Positions 34,753-43,481 of a DNA stretch of 64,000 bases are shown piece by piece. Origin of the DNA: Sandaracinaceae bacterium (GTDB lineage Bacteria > Myxococcota_A > Polyangia > Polyangiales > Sandaracinaceae). Location: NCBI GenBank assembly GCA_019637095.1, contig JAHBWG010000012.1:1-64000 (forward strand), in the 5' to 3' direction. Under the pieces are notes generated by a model, which was given only the letters and a program-made list of their open reading frames with translations, did not search any database and was not told where the DNA came from. A program made the position numbers and the translations under genes. The number at the start of each line of letters is the position of its first letter. Position 1 is the first letter of the stretch.

Positions 34753-35728
34753 CGACCACGTCGGCGCGGCACCACGAGGTGCCGAGGTGCCCGTCGCGGA
34801 CGACGACCCAGAGCGGGTAGGTCCCGGGCTCGGCCGGCGCGCGCCACGTCACGTCGCGGTCGGGCCGCCGCGTGACGCCGCGCGAGAACCCGCCCGCGGT
34901 CGAGAACCACGAGTAGTAGGCGCTCTCCTGGTTCTCGATGATCCGACCGCCGAGGTCGAACACCGGATAGGTCTCGAGCCACGGGTCTTCGTTCGGGTCC
35001 GGCGCGAGCGTGACCTCCCCCCCGGCGATGACCGTCGCGGGCGCGCCGTCGGCCGAGACGCAGTCGTGCGGCGCCTCGATGCGGCGCGCGCTCACCTCGC
35101 GCTCGCCGATCGAGAAGCGCGGCGGCGGTGGGTTCAGCGTCGCGCCCGAGCGCGTCGTGATCGCGAAGCGCTTGAACGCGTTCGCGAGCAGCTCCTCGCC
35201 GCGGTAGATCTCCACGCGCACCGCGAGCGGGACGCCGACCTCCGCGATGATCGTCGCGAGGTTCGAGTGCGCCTCGGGGTCGATGCCCGGGATCATCGGG
35301 TCGACGATCGGCTCGTCGGGCGGCGTCATCGGGATCCGCGTGACGACGTCGAGCAGGAGCTCGCCCGGCAGGATCGCGCGCCCGGGCGCGCCGTCGTGCG
35401 CGAGCACGAGCGTCTCCTCGGGCGAGCACCCCGCGGCGAAGCCGCTCGAGCCCGTGAACCCGGAGGCGCGCAGGATCTGCTCGATGCTGAGGCACACCGT
35501 CCACTCCACGCGCACGTCGTCTCGAGCGGTGAGGTCGGCGCCGGTCGCGTCGAGCGCGAGCACCCGGAAGCGCACGTCCTCGCCGAAGAGCGCCTCGGGC
35601 GGGTTGGCCTGGATCCCGAGGATGCGCGGGCCCGCGACGATGCTCGCCGGATCGAAGTTCACGTCCAGGCACGCGCTCAGCGAGAGCGCGGCGACGATCG
35701 CGAACGCGGCGCGGGCGTCTCGGATCAC
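34739..35728 (-). CDS. Lipoprotein translated with a TonB-dependent receptor
   Basis: This 329-aa precursor starts at GTG, which overlaps the receptor stop (GTGA). The signal (RDARAAFAIVAALSLSAC) carries a lipobox at the cysteine. The body is beta-rich, with Ig-like stretches (VRFRVLALDATGADLTARDD, PAEPGTYPLWVVVRDGHLGT) and four cysteines. No known domain was identified. Tight coupling to the TonB-dependent receptor suggests a surface or periplasmic partner, as in SusD-like or BtuG-like pairs, but it is not SusD by sequence. The substrate is unknown. Confidence 0.85.
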   Translation of the reverse strand: MIRDARAAFAIVAALSLSACLDVNFDPASIVAGPRILGIQANPPEALFGEDVRFRVLALDATGADLTARDDVRVEWTVCLSIEQILRASGFTGSSGFAAGCSPEETLVLAHDGAPGRAILPGELLLDVVTRIPMTPPDEPIVDPMIPGIDPEAHSNLATIIAEVGVPLAVRVEIYRGEELLANAFKRFAITTRSGATLNPPPPRFSIGEREVSARRIEAPHDCVSADGAPATVIAGGEVTLAPDPNEDPWLETYPVFDLGGRIIENQESAYYSWFSTAGGFSRGVTRRPDRDVTWRAPAEPGTYPLWVVVRDGHLGTSWCRADVVVNAP

Positions 35729-38151
35729 TGGATGGCTCCTCGGATCCCGATCGTAGGCAGGATCGGCAGGCCGGGCACCGACGCGGTCTGCGTGAAGTCG
35801 TACGAGTAGAGGATCCCCTCGTTGTTGGCCGCGTTGTAGACGTTCTGCACGTCGAGGTAGACCGAGCCGCGGATCGGGCCGATGTCGAAGTCGCGATCGA
35901 TGCGCACGTCGAGGCGGTGGAACGGCGCGAGCCGGTCGCCGCGCGGCAGGAACCGCGCGCTGAACGAGTCGGCGTCGGCGTCGTAGATCGTGCTCACGAG
36001 CGTGTCCGTCGGGCGCCCCGTCGAGAGCTGGAACGCGACGCCGAAGCGCCAGCCGTCGATCGCGTAGCTGAGCGCGAAGTTGAGCGTGTGCGTCTGATCG
36101 AACGCGAACGCCTCCCACGCCTGCCCGTCGCGGCGCCGCTCGCTGCGGCTGAGCGTGTACGAGAGCCAGCCGTAGAGGCCCTCCTCGATGCGCCGGCGCA
36201 CGAGCAGCTCGAGCCCGTACGCGCGCCCCTCCTCGTCGGCGACGAAGAACTGCCGCCGCGGCCCGTCCGGCGTGTCGACGATCTGGTTGGTCTGCCGCGA
36301 GATGTCGAACATCTGGCTGTAGAAGAAGGTCGGGTGGACCTCGATGCGCTCGGGCAGCATCACCTCCGCGCCGACCGACGACTGCCACGCGCGGGTCGGC
36401 GGCAGGTTCGGCGTGCCGATGCGGCCGGTCTGGAACGCGCTCGGCGGCTGCGTGAAGAGGCCGGTCGCCGCCTTGAGGAGCAGCTCGGGGACGACCTGCC
36501 AGCGCACGACGCCGCGCGGGTCCGGGAACACCTCCGAGACCTCGCCGTAGCGCATGTAGTCGAAGCGGCCGGCCGCGCTCAGCTCGACGGGGCCGAGCCG
36601 GAAGATCTGCTCGAGGTACACCGCGCCGAGCGCGCGCACCGCGCGCTGGCCGACCTCCGCCGCGCTCGGCGTGAAGAGCGGCGACGGGTAGCGGCCCAGG
36701 CCGTTGGGCACGAACGCGGTCGCGTCGACGTCGAACACGATCGCGTTGATGTCGACGCCGAAGTTCGTCTGCAGCTCGTCCGACCACGGCACCTGCGCGT
36801 CGGCGCGGATCGCGAAGTAGCTGTTCGTCAGCGCGAAGCGGAGGCCATCGGTGCCCGGCATCGCGTTCGTGAAGCCGGTGCCGTCGCGGCCGATCATCCC
36901 AGCGACGCTCAGGCGCGTGCGCTCGCCGAGGCGCATGTCGATGCGCCCGATGAGGCGCTGGAAGTCGTAGCCGAAGGAGGTCTGCGTGCCCGCCGACGCC
37001 ATGCCGCCGCCGAACGTCCCGCTCTGATCGAGGCGGTCGTCCGAGCCGAAGAAGAACAGGCTCAGGCTCAGGCGGGAGTCGGGGCGGTAGTCCGCGCGCA
37101 CCTGGTAGTCGGTGTACTCGAGGTGCAGCCCCTCGAGCACCAGGGGCAGGAGCAGCTCGTAGTACGAGCGACGGAACGCCGCCGCGACCGAGCCGCGGCC
37201 GTCGTCGAACGGCACGACGATCAGCGCCTCGGCCCGGAACAGATCGATGGACGCCTCCCCGCGGATCGAGTCGGCGGGCGGGGGCGACGTCTCGAGCGCG
37301 ATGACGCCCGCGCTGTAGCGCCCGAGCGAGACGGGGTAGCCGCCCGGGTAGAAGTTCAGGCGCGAGACGAAGCGGTTCGAGATCACCGCGGGCCCCGCGC
37401 CGAGGTGGTAGAGCAGCGGCACCGGGAAGCCGTCGACGAAGAACCCCGTGTTCTGGAAGTTCGCGCCGCGCACGAGGAAGAAGCCGAGCCCGAACGGGCT
37501 GCGCACCACGCCCGGCAGCGTCGCGACCACGCGCAGGGGCTCGCCGAACGTGCCGGGCACGGTGGTCAGCTCCTCGGCCTCCAGCGTGATGCGCGTCGCG
37601 GCGCCCGGCTCCGGTCGCTCGACCTGCGCGACGACGCCGAGCTCCTCGGCCGCCTCCGTCTCGAAGGACGCGACGCTCGGGGGCTCCTCGCGCGTGGCCT
37701 CGGCTTCCTCTTCGCCCTCGCCCTCGCCGCTGGGCTCGACGGGTGGCGGCGCGGGCGGCGTGATGCGGTAGCGGAAGCGCACGCGCGCCGGGATCGGCTC
37801 GCCGTCGCGCGTGGCCGGCTCGAAGCGCATCCCCTGGGCCGCCGCGAGCACGAGCGCGTCGATGTCCTCGCGCAGCGGCGTCGCCACGCTCACCTCCGAC
37901 ACGGTTCCGTCGGGCGCGATGAGCAGCGTCAGCTCCACCGACGCGTCCTCGGGCAGCGGCTCGGCGCCCTCGGGCAGCGTGACCGGCGGCGCCTCGATCA
38001 GCCGCGGCGGCGTGAGCACCGGCGCCGCCGGCGGCGCGTCGTCCTGCGCGAGCGCGCGGGGGGCGAGGGCGAAGAGCGAGAGCGACAGCGCCCAGACGAC
38101 CGGCCGACGCACGACGCCCCGTCGGTACCACGAACCGCGCGGCCTGACCAC
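35725..38151 (-). CDS. TonB-dependent receptor with N-terminal TonB C-terminal domain
   Basis: This 808-aa protein starts at GTG 38151, supported by GAGGGG 8 bp upstream. A signal peptide (WALSLSLFALAPRALAQDD) is followed by a Pro-rich link. A TonB-CTD-like region (about 65-130; LTLLIAPDGTVSEVSVATPL, GMRFEPATRDGEPIPARVRF) comes next, and an acidic linker leads to a plug domain (TTVPGTFGEPLRVVATLPGV, GFFLVRGANFQNTGFFVDGF). A 22-strand-type barrel ends the protein, with TonB-receptor features such as QTHTLNFALSYAIDGWRFGV. It should import a ligand across the outer membrane. The fused TonB-like domain is unusual and could energise or gate the same receptor. It forms an operon with the downstream lipoprotein gene. 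Confidence 0.92.
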   Translation of the reverse strand: MVRPRGSWYRRGVVRRPVVWALSLSLFALAPRALAQDDAPPAAPVLTPPRLIEAPPVTLPEGAEPLPEDASVELTLLIAPDGTVSEVSVATPLREDIDALVLAAAQGMRFEPATRDGEPIPARVRFRYRITPPAPPPVEPSGEGEGEEEAEATREEPPSVASFETEAAEELGVVAQVERPEPGAATRITLEAEELTTVPGTFGEPLRVVATLPGVVRSPFGLGFFLVRGANFQNTGFFVDGFPVPLLYHLGAGPAVISNRFVSRLNFYPGGYPVSLGRYSAGVIALETSPPPADSIRGEASIDLFRAEALIVVPFDDGRGSVAAAFRRSYYELLLPLVLEGLHLEYTDYQVRADYRPDSRLSLSLFFFGSDDRLDQSGTFGGGMASAGTQTSFGYDFQRLIGRIDMRLGERTRLSVAGMIGRDGTGFTNAMPGTDGLRFALTNSYFAIRADAQVPWSDELQTNFGVDINAIVFDVDATAFVPNGLGRYPSPLFTPSAAEVGQRAVRALGAVYLEQIFRLGPVELSAAGRFDYMRYGEVSEVFPDPRGVVRWQVVPELLLKAATGLFTQPPSAFQTGRIGTPNLPPTRAWQSSVGAEVMLPERIEVHPTFFYSQMFDISRQTNQIVDTPDGPRRQFFVADEEGRAYGLELLVRRRIEEGLYGWLSYTLSRSERRRDGQAWEAFAFDQTHTLNFALSYAIDGWRFGVAFQLSTGRPTDTLVSTIYDADADSFSARFLPRGDRLAPFHRLDVRIDRDFDIGPIRGSVYLDVQNVYNAANNEGILYSYDFTQTASVPGLPILPTIGIRGAIQ

Positions 38152-38186
38152 GGGCGTTTCCCCTCGGCGCGCGGTACGCCTCGCGC

Positions 38187-38492
38187 GTGCGCTGGTACGA
38201 GGATCCCAAGCTCGCTCGCACGCTCGGCCGCGTGAGCTGGGTGGTGCTCGTCGGCGGCTTCGTCGTCGGGACGCGCTTCCGCGCGAGCGACCCGATCGCA
38301 GGCTGGGCCCTCGTGGGGGCGCTCGTCGTCGCGATCGCGATCATGAGCTTCCCGACCGCGCTCGGCCTCTACCACACGCGTCGCGAGAGCCACACGCGCG
38401 CGCACCGTCTCGTCGCGTTCTCGCTCCTCGCCCGTCTGGCCGCTACGGTTTGGGTGACGTGGCAGCTCCTCCCTCGCGGCGCGATCTCCTGA
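38187..38492 (+). CDS. Small membrane protein, three hydrophobic segments
   Basis: This 101-aa protein starts at GTG (RWYEDPKLARTLGRVSWVVL) and shows hydrophobic stretches VSWVVLVGGFVVGT, AGWALVGALVVAIAIMSF and LVAFSLLARLAATVWV. No family was recognised. It is divergent from the TonB-receptor gene with a 35-bp gap. Its 3' end overlaps the start of the broken glycosidase-like lipoprotein gene by 34 bp, so the two were probably co-translated. Confidence 0.7.
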   Translation: MRWYEDPKLARTLGRVSWVVLVGGFVVGTRFRASDPIAGWALVGALVVAIAIMSFPTALGLYHTRRESHTRAHRLVAFSLLARLAATVWVTWQLLPRGAIS

Positions 38493-39121
38493 TCGCCGCG
38501 CTCGCCTCGCTCCTGATCGGCTGTCCCCCTGCCGTAGGGCCCGGCGACGCGGGCGCCGACGCGGGCGCCGACGCGCTCGACGCGACATCGCGCGAGGGCG
38601 GTGCGCCGCCGTCTCCGCTGGACGCCGGCCCCGAAGCCTGTCCGGCGGGCGCGCTGCGTTACACCGACGCGGGCGCGTGCTTGCCCGCCGATCCGTGCCG
38701 CGGCGACACCTCCTGCGCCGGCGCGGAGCGCATCTGCCTCGGGGTCGACGGGGTCGCGCGCTGCGGGCGATGCCTCGACGGCTTCGCCGAGCGCGACGGC
38801 GCGTGCGTCGAGGATCCGCGCCTGCGCGAGCGGGCGACGCGCTTCCGCGTCGGGACCGACTACTTCTGGGTCTGGTCGGGGACGCGCTACGAGCGCCTCT
38901 ACGTCCGCGGCGTGAACCTCGGGGGCTCGGTCCCGGGCACGGGGCCGCGCGGCGGCGCGATCGGCCGCGCCCGATACGACCGCTGGCTCGCGATGATGTC
39001 CGAGGCGGGGCTCGACGCCGTGCGGGTCTACTCGCTGCATCCCCCCGAGCTCTACGAGGCGCTCGCCGCGCACAACCGCGCGCGGCCCGACCGCCCGATC
39101 TACTTGCTCCAGGGCGTCTCT
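38459..39121 (+). pseudogene. 5' part of a glycoside-hydrolase-like lipoprotein gene, interrupted
   Basis: GTG 38459 starts a lipoprotein signal (RRDLLIAALASLLIGC) followed by an Asp/Ala linker and a Cys-rich module (CRGDTSCAGAERICLGVDGV, CGRCLDGFAERDGAC). A TIM-barrel start of GH5-like type comes next (ERLYVRGVNLGGSVPGTGPR, AGLDAVRVYSLHPPELYEAL, RPIYLLQGV). Similarity stops at about 39120, where lower-GC DNA begins. The nominal frame then runs to 39346 through foreign sequence. The matching 3' end seems to lie at 40199-40480. Confidence 0.7.
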
Positions 39122-40198
39122 CAGGTTAGTTGCAGTTCGAAGGACAGCGGCGGTTTGACGGAGACAGATCGGGTGAGGTGCAAGCGTCCCGGCACGCGGC
39201 CGTGTAGGGTGTGGGATAGGTGTTGCTTACACTCTCACAGTACCACGCGTCGTCGTGGTCGGGGGACGTGTTCACTGCGCCGCCATTGCAAACGTCCGAG
39301 CTGCCAGCGCCACCGTTCAGACATTCGTTATTGGCCCACCCCGTGACGGAGTCGTCGTCCCCGTAGAGTCCATCGGAGTCACCGTAACCACACAACGTAT
39401 CACCCTCACCATCGTCGGTCATGGCGAAGTCGTTGGAGCGGCAGACGTCGGAACGTGGCGACCCGTGAAAGGTGTCGCTTCCTTCGCCGAGGTAGGTGTC
39501 GAGGCCGACGTTGAACACGTTGACCCAGTCTGCGGGAGCAATAACGTACGATGCGGACTCGCAGTAGAATGTGCTCGCGCCCGCGGGATGAGCGATCACC
39601 GTGTCGTTGCCGCCTCTTGCGTTGATGCGCAGACGATCCCACGTGCTGTATGCGCTACACGATGTGGTTTCGAGTACCCACGTGCCTGAAGTGCCGTCCT
39701 GCCAGCAAACGCCAAGCGTTCCCGATCCGACGGGGATGTAGGCGCCGATTCCGCTGCTCCACTGGAGTATTTCTCCCACGATAGCAACGTTGTGATCGTC
39801 GTTGAGGTCGACCGTGTCGCAGAGTGCGTTCGCGGCGCCGACGGTGGAGATCTGGGCTACTGTGACTACTGCCAAACTCACGAAGGGTCGTTTCATGATC
39901 GTCTCGCTGAGGCGCCGTGGGCGTGCTGGGGGTTGGTCGTCGATGTTGGTTGAGTCGGCGACGTCTTGGGTTGACGAATGGTCCCGAAGCGTTGGTGTTA
40001 TCCGACACGGTGGCACGGCTCGGGTTGGTGTCGCAATGCTGAACGTGCGTGTGCGAACCGAGGACGCAGTTCGTTTGCCCACCCACGCGTCGTGCTTCCA
40101 TCCGAGTCCGGCGGTCTAACGTGTGTCTGGGTCTGAGACGTAGAGTCTCGCCGTCTTCAGTAGGGCGCATCCTTCGCCCGGGGGAGCGCCCGACCCGT
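39122..40198. mobile_element. About 1.1-kb lower-GC insertion in the glycosidase-like gene
   Basis: Lines counted by hand here are about 57-62% GC, whereas flanking genes are above 70%. The insertion carries one gene (39126-39896) and about 300 bp with no gene upstream of it (39897-40198). The junctions are inferred from where the glycosidase-like reading frame stops and resumes. No transposase, terminal inverted repeats or target duplication was found, and the middle of the glycosidase gene seems to be missing, so a replacement is as likely as a simple insertion. Confidence 0.55.
39126..39896 (-). CDS. Secreted Cys-containing RTX-like repeat protein
   Basis: This 256-aa protein starts at ATG 39896 with a signal peptide (KRPFVSLAVVTVAQISTVGA, cleavage near ANA-LC). 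The mature part has Gly/Asp-rich stretches similar to haemolysin-type calcium-binding repeats (INARGGNDTVIAHPAG, YLGEGSDTFHGSPRSDV, GYGDSDGLYGDDDSVTG, CLNGGAGSSDVCNGG) interspersed with cysteines. It probably forms a calcium-stabilised extracellular beta roll. Codon use is less GC-rich than in all neighbours, indicating transfer. A longer frame upstream of the ATG has no signal peptide and is ignored. Function is unknown. Confidence 0.85.
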   Translation of the reverse strand: MKRPFVSLAVVTVAQISTVGAANALCDTVDLNDDHNVAIVGEILQWSSGIGAYIPVGSGTLGVCWQDGTSGTWVLETTSCSAYSTWDRLRINARGGNDTVIAHPAGASTFYCESASYVIAPADWVNVFNVGLDTYLGEGSDTFHGSPRSDVCRSNDFAMTDDGEGDTLCGYGDSDGLYGDDDSVTGWANNECLNGGAGSSDVCNGGAVNTSPDHDDAWYCESVSNTYPTPYTAACRDACTSPDLSPSNRRCPSNCN

Positions 40199-40480
40199 CA
40201 GGACGCGGTGATCTACGACGGGCGGACCGTGGAGATCGTCTTGCCGTGGGTGCACCTCTCGTTCGCCGATCCGTCGACGCGCACCGTCGTGCACGACGCG
40301 CCGGAGACGGCCGCGATCGAGGGCGAGCGGAGCGAGGGGGTGCGGATCGCGATCGCGATCGATGGAGCGCTCGTCGAGACGCGCCGCTTCGCGTGGCCCA
40401 CTTGGGACGAGGCGCCGCCGACGACCGAGCGGCTCAAGGACGGGGCGGCCGCGTTCTTCGCGGCGCTCGCCGATCCGTGA
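40199..40480 (+). pseudogene. 3' part of the interrupted glycosidase-like lipoprotein gene
   Basis: The frame QDAVIYDGRTVEIVLPWVHL then SFADPSTRTVVHDAPETAA, ending ...AAFFAALADP, looks like a C-terminal beta domain of a secreted glycosidase. It has no start of its own, resumes high GC after the insertion and is in the same orientation as the 5' part. Assignment to the same gene is inference from position and style. Confidence 0.5.
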
Positions 40481-40501
40481 GCCTCGCGGTCGCGCGTGCG
40501 T

Positions 40502-42367
40502 TCACGCAGGCGGCGCCGCGGATCTGCGCGGCGCGTGCTCGACGATGGCAGGCACCACCGACGTGCGCGCTCGGACCGGCGCAGGCAGCGCCGCCGGGGT
40601 CGGCGCGCTCGGCGCGCGGGCCTTGGCCCGCTTCGGAGGGGCGTCCCAGCCCGCGTATCCGTTCGCGGTCCACGGCGTCGCCTGCCAGCCGAGCCAGAAC
40701 CAACCGATCGGGACGTCGCCGCGCACCACCGAGCGCACCGCGAGCCGCAGCGCGCGCGTGAGCCGGTACGCGATCGCGATGCGCGACGAGCCCCCGAGGA
40801 TCAGCGTCCCCTCGGGGGAGAAGCCCGAGTTGAACCCGAAGCCGAAGACCATCCGCGTGAAGCCCGCGATCGTCGAGGCGATGTTGAAGGCGAAGTGGAA
40901 GAGCCCCGACGTCGGCAGCGCGAGGAGGAGCCGCCAGTTCTCGCGCAGCGAGCGATCGACCCAGAGCGCGAACAGCGTCGAGAGCGCGCGCTCGAGGAAC
41001 ATCGCGAGCTCGATCAGGATCAGCGTCGCGAGCCACATCGTGGGCGCCTTGACGAACGGCATCAGGCAGATGCCGATCACGATGAGGATGTGGAAGCCGG
41101 TGACGAGGACCACGTCGAGCATCGCCGGTAGGCCCGTCGTCCACGCGAACGCGAGGCCGGGGAACCACCGCTGCACGGTCCAGATGCGCGACACGTTCCA
41201 CCGCATGCGCTGCTTGAACAGCCCCCTCACGGTGGTCGGGGTCGACGTGTAGATCTTGGCGCGCGCGTCGTAGCGGAAGGGGCGCGCGAAGTACGTGACG
41301 AGCGCGCGCCACGCCGCGTGCGCCGGCGTGCGCGGGAGCTCGAAGTCGACCGTGCGGTCGTCGCGCACGCGCGCGGCCATCGCGAGCCAGGTGATCCAGG
41401 TGTCGTCGCCCATCCCCGCGACGCCCTCGGGGAGCGGCGCGAGCCGGCGGCGCGCCGCCTCGAAGGACGGCGGCGCGTGACCGATCCACCAGCGGAGCCA
41501 GTCGCGCAGCGTCAGCGTCTGCATGAAGCGCGCGTACGTCGGCGCCGCCTCGATCACGTCGAACCACGTGCAGTAGAGCGCGCCCGAGGCCCCGGTGTGC
41601 GGCAGGATGCGGCTGTTGTTACGGCCCAGACCGAGCGACACCGCGTACTCGCGAGCCACGGACAGCGCGATGATCCCCGGCGTCGAGGCGAGGTGCCGCC
41701 AGCCCTTCCAGTAGTGCTTCTTCGGGACGGCGACGTGCGAGGTCACGACCATCGCGGGCCGCCCCGTGAGGCGCGAGGGGCGCAAGAGCGTGTGCACCAT
41801 GAGCTCGAGCGCGCCGGGCGAGAGCTCCGAGTCCGCGTCGACGTTGAAGAACACCACCGGCGCGTGGGCGCGCGGGATCTCGCCCGCGGCGACCCTGGCG
41901 GCCACCTCGACGACGCCGGTGTCGATCGCGACGCCCTTGGCGCGCCGCGGCGCGTGGCCGGTGACGAGCACGCGCAGATCGGGGCTCGGCAGGGCGAGGC
42001 GCCGCGCCCAGCGCTGGAGCTCGCGGTAGAGCTCGGGGCGCTCGCTCGTTCCGTCCACGCACGCGGCGATCGTCATCGGGCCGGGGTAGCGGTTGGCGAG
42101 CAGGCTCTCGATCGCGGCTTGGATCGCCTCGAGCTCCTCGCGGTTGCGCAGGAGCGAGGGCACGGTCGCGAGCAGCGGCACGCGCTGCTCGGGCGCGAGC
42201 CGCGGCAGGCCGTCGGCCCGCGCGCGCTGCCAGAGCGCTCGCAAGAGGATGTACCAGTAGTTGCACTGGTAGAGGACGAGCCCGATCCCGAGGGGGAGCA
42301 GGAGCGGCCCGAGGATGTCGATCGGGCCTGCGTTCGTGAAGAACCAGACGATCTTGGACCAGCTCAT
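40502..42367 (-). CDS. Family 2 processive glycosyltransferase (exopolysaccharide synthase)
   Basis: This 621-aa inner-membrane protein has an N-terminal membrane segment (LLLPLGIGLVLYQCNYWYIL) and a GT-A domain with VVFFNVDADSELSPGAL (substrate-binding DxD). GMGDDTWITWLAMAARVRDD (catalytic base region) and FKQRMRWNVSRIWT (the Q/RxxRW motif of processive synthases) follow. Several C-terminal membrane segments come next (LDVVLVTGFHILIVIGICLM and others). It resembles Alg8/cellulose-synthase-like enzymes. It starts 10 bp after the membrane-fusion-protein gene and completes a three-gene synthesis/export operon. The sugar cannot be predicted. A Pro/Ala-rich tail follows the last membrane segment. 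Confidence 0.9.
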   Translation of the reverse strand: MSWSKIVWFFTNAGPIDILGPLLLPLGIGLVLYQCNYWYILLRALWQRARADGLPRLAPEQRVPLLATVPSLLRNREELEAIQAAIESLLANRYPGPMTIAACVDGTSERPELYRELQRWARRLALPSPDLRVLVTGHAPRRAKGVAIDTGVVEVAARVAAGEIPRAHAPVVFFNVDADSELSPGALELMVHTLLRPSRLTGRPAMVVTSHVAVPKKHYWKGWRHLASTPGIIALSVAREYAVSLGLGRNNSRILPHTGASGALYCTWFDVIEAAPTYARFMQTLTLRDWLRWWIGHAPPSFEAARRRLAPLPEGVAGMGDDTWITWLAMAARVRDDRTVDFELPRTPAHAAWRALVTYFARPFRYDARAKIYTSTPTTVRGLFKQRMRWNVSRIWTVQRWFPGLAFAWTTGLPAMLDVVLVTGFHILIVIGICLMPFVKAPTMWLATLILIELAMFLERALSTLFALWVDRSLRENWRLLLALPTSGLFHFAFNIASTIAGFTRMVFGFGFNSGFSPEGTLILGGSSRIAIAYRLTRALRLAVRSVVRGDVPIGWFWLGWQATPWTANGYAGWDAPPKRAKARAPSAPTPAALPAPVRARTSVVPAIVEHAPRRSAAPPA

Positions 42368-42377
42368 CGCGTGGCCC

Positions 42378-43481
42378 TCAGCCCTGGGAGACGCGCAGGA
42401 TGCGCTCGCGCACCGCCTCGTGGTCCGTCAGGTGCAGGACCACGAACTGGCCGCGGGCGAGCTCGCCCCACGGATCGGGCGTGACGACCTCGCCCGGGAT
42501 GACCTCGCGCACGGTGCCCACGTGGTGGCACGCGAAGATGCCCCACGTGCACTGCACGACGTCGTCGCCGGGGCGCACGCCGTCGAGCTGCTCGTACGGC
42601 ACGAACGCGACGTCCAGGCTGCGCTGCGTCGCGCGGTACAGCGGCCGCGCCTGCACCTGCTCGAGGGCCTCGCGCATGCGCACGAGGTTGCGCTCGGCCA
42701 TGTCGCGCATCGCGACGAGCCCGCGCCGCTCCGCCTGGAGCTGGATGACCTCGAGCTCGATCCGCATCGTCGACTCTTGCCGCGAGACGACCTCGGGCAT
42801 GCGCCCGCGCAGCACGCCCGCCTCCGCCGGCCGGCCCTGCGCGGAGCGCTCGAGGGTGCTCGACGTCAGGCGCGCCTCCTCGAGCTCGAGCTCGGCCTCG
42901 TTGATCGCGCGCAGGTTGTTGGTGACCTGCAGCTCGATCTGATCGAGCGCCTGCTCGGCGGTGTCGAGCTCTCGGCGGCCGACGATGCCCTCGGCGAGCT
43001 GGCGCCGCGTGCGCTCCGTGCGCTCGCGCTGCCGGTCGCGCAGCCCCACGAGCATCCGCTGCTGCCGGCGCAGGTTCGCGACGCTGCGCTCGATCGCCGC
43101 GGCGGAGACCCGCTCGCGGTCCGCGCCCCAGAGGAACATGTCGCGCGTGTTCTCCCCGAGCTCCGCGAGCCGCGCGAGCGACGCGTCGATCGCCGCGATC
43201 TGGTGATCGATGCGGACGCGCTCCGCCTCCGCGCGCTCGACCTCCGCGACGTGTCGCGTGATCTGGACGTGGAGCTGGACGACGGCGTCGTTGTCCGGCG
43301 AGAGGTTCGCCGGCGCGATCCACGAGTCCGTGAACAGGCCGATCACCGAGAGCACCAACCAGCCGAGCCCGCCCGCGACGGTGAGCAGGGCGCCGAGCGA
43401 CAAGAGCCGCGTGGGCAGCCCCGGGGTCGCGTGCTCGCGCCCGGCATCCTCGCCATGCAGGGTCGCACGTTCAGCGTTCAT
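42378..43481 (-). CDS. HlyD/Alg44-like membrane fusion protein
   Basis: This 367-aa protein has a single N-terminal membrane segment (LLSLGALLTVAGGLGWLVLS) followed by a long antiparallel coiled coil (about 75-300; RQRERTERTRRQLAEGIVGR, NNLRAINEAELELEEARL). A short beta-barrel end includes VRPGDDVVQC and VREVIPGEVVTPDPWGEL. This is a periplasmic adaptor of HlyD type. There is no PilZ domain as in Alg44. Its ATG (43481) overlaps the end of the outer membrane factor gene by 11 bp. It should bridge the GT2 synthase and the outer membrane factor. Confidence 0.87.
   Translation of the reverse strand: MNAERATLHGEDAGREHATPGLPTRLLSLGALLTVAGGLGWLVLSVIGLFTDSWIAPANLSPDNDAVVQLHVQITRHVAEVERAEAERVRIDHQIAAIDASLARLAELGENTRDMFLWGADRERVSAAAIERSVANLRRQQRMLVGLRDRQRERTERTRRQLAEGIVGRRELDTAEQALDQIELQVTNNLRAINEAELELEEARLTSSTLERSAQGRPAEAGVLRGRMPEVVSRQESTMRIELEVIQLQAERRGLVAMRDMAERNLVRMREALEQVQARPLYRATQRSLDVAFVPYEQLDGVRPGDDVVQCTWGIFACHHVGTVREVIPGEVVTPDPWGELARGQFVVLHLTDHEAVRERILRVSQG

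Noticed and set aside
37811-38458. Upstream extension of the glycosidase-like frame
   Set aside because: It is antisense to the TonB-receptor signal region. The lipoprotein signal begins at GTG 38459.
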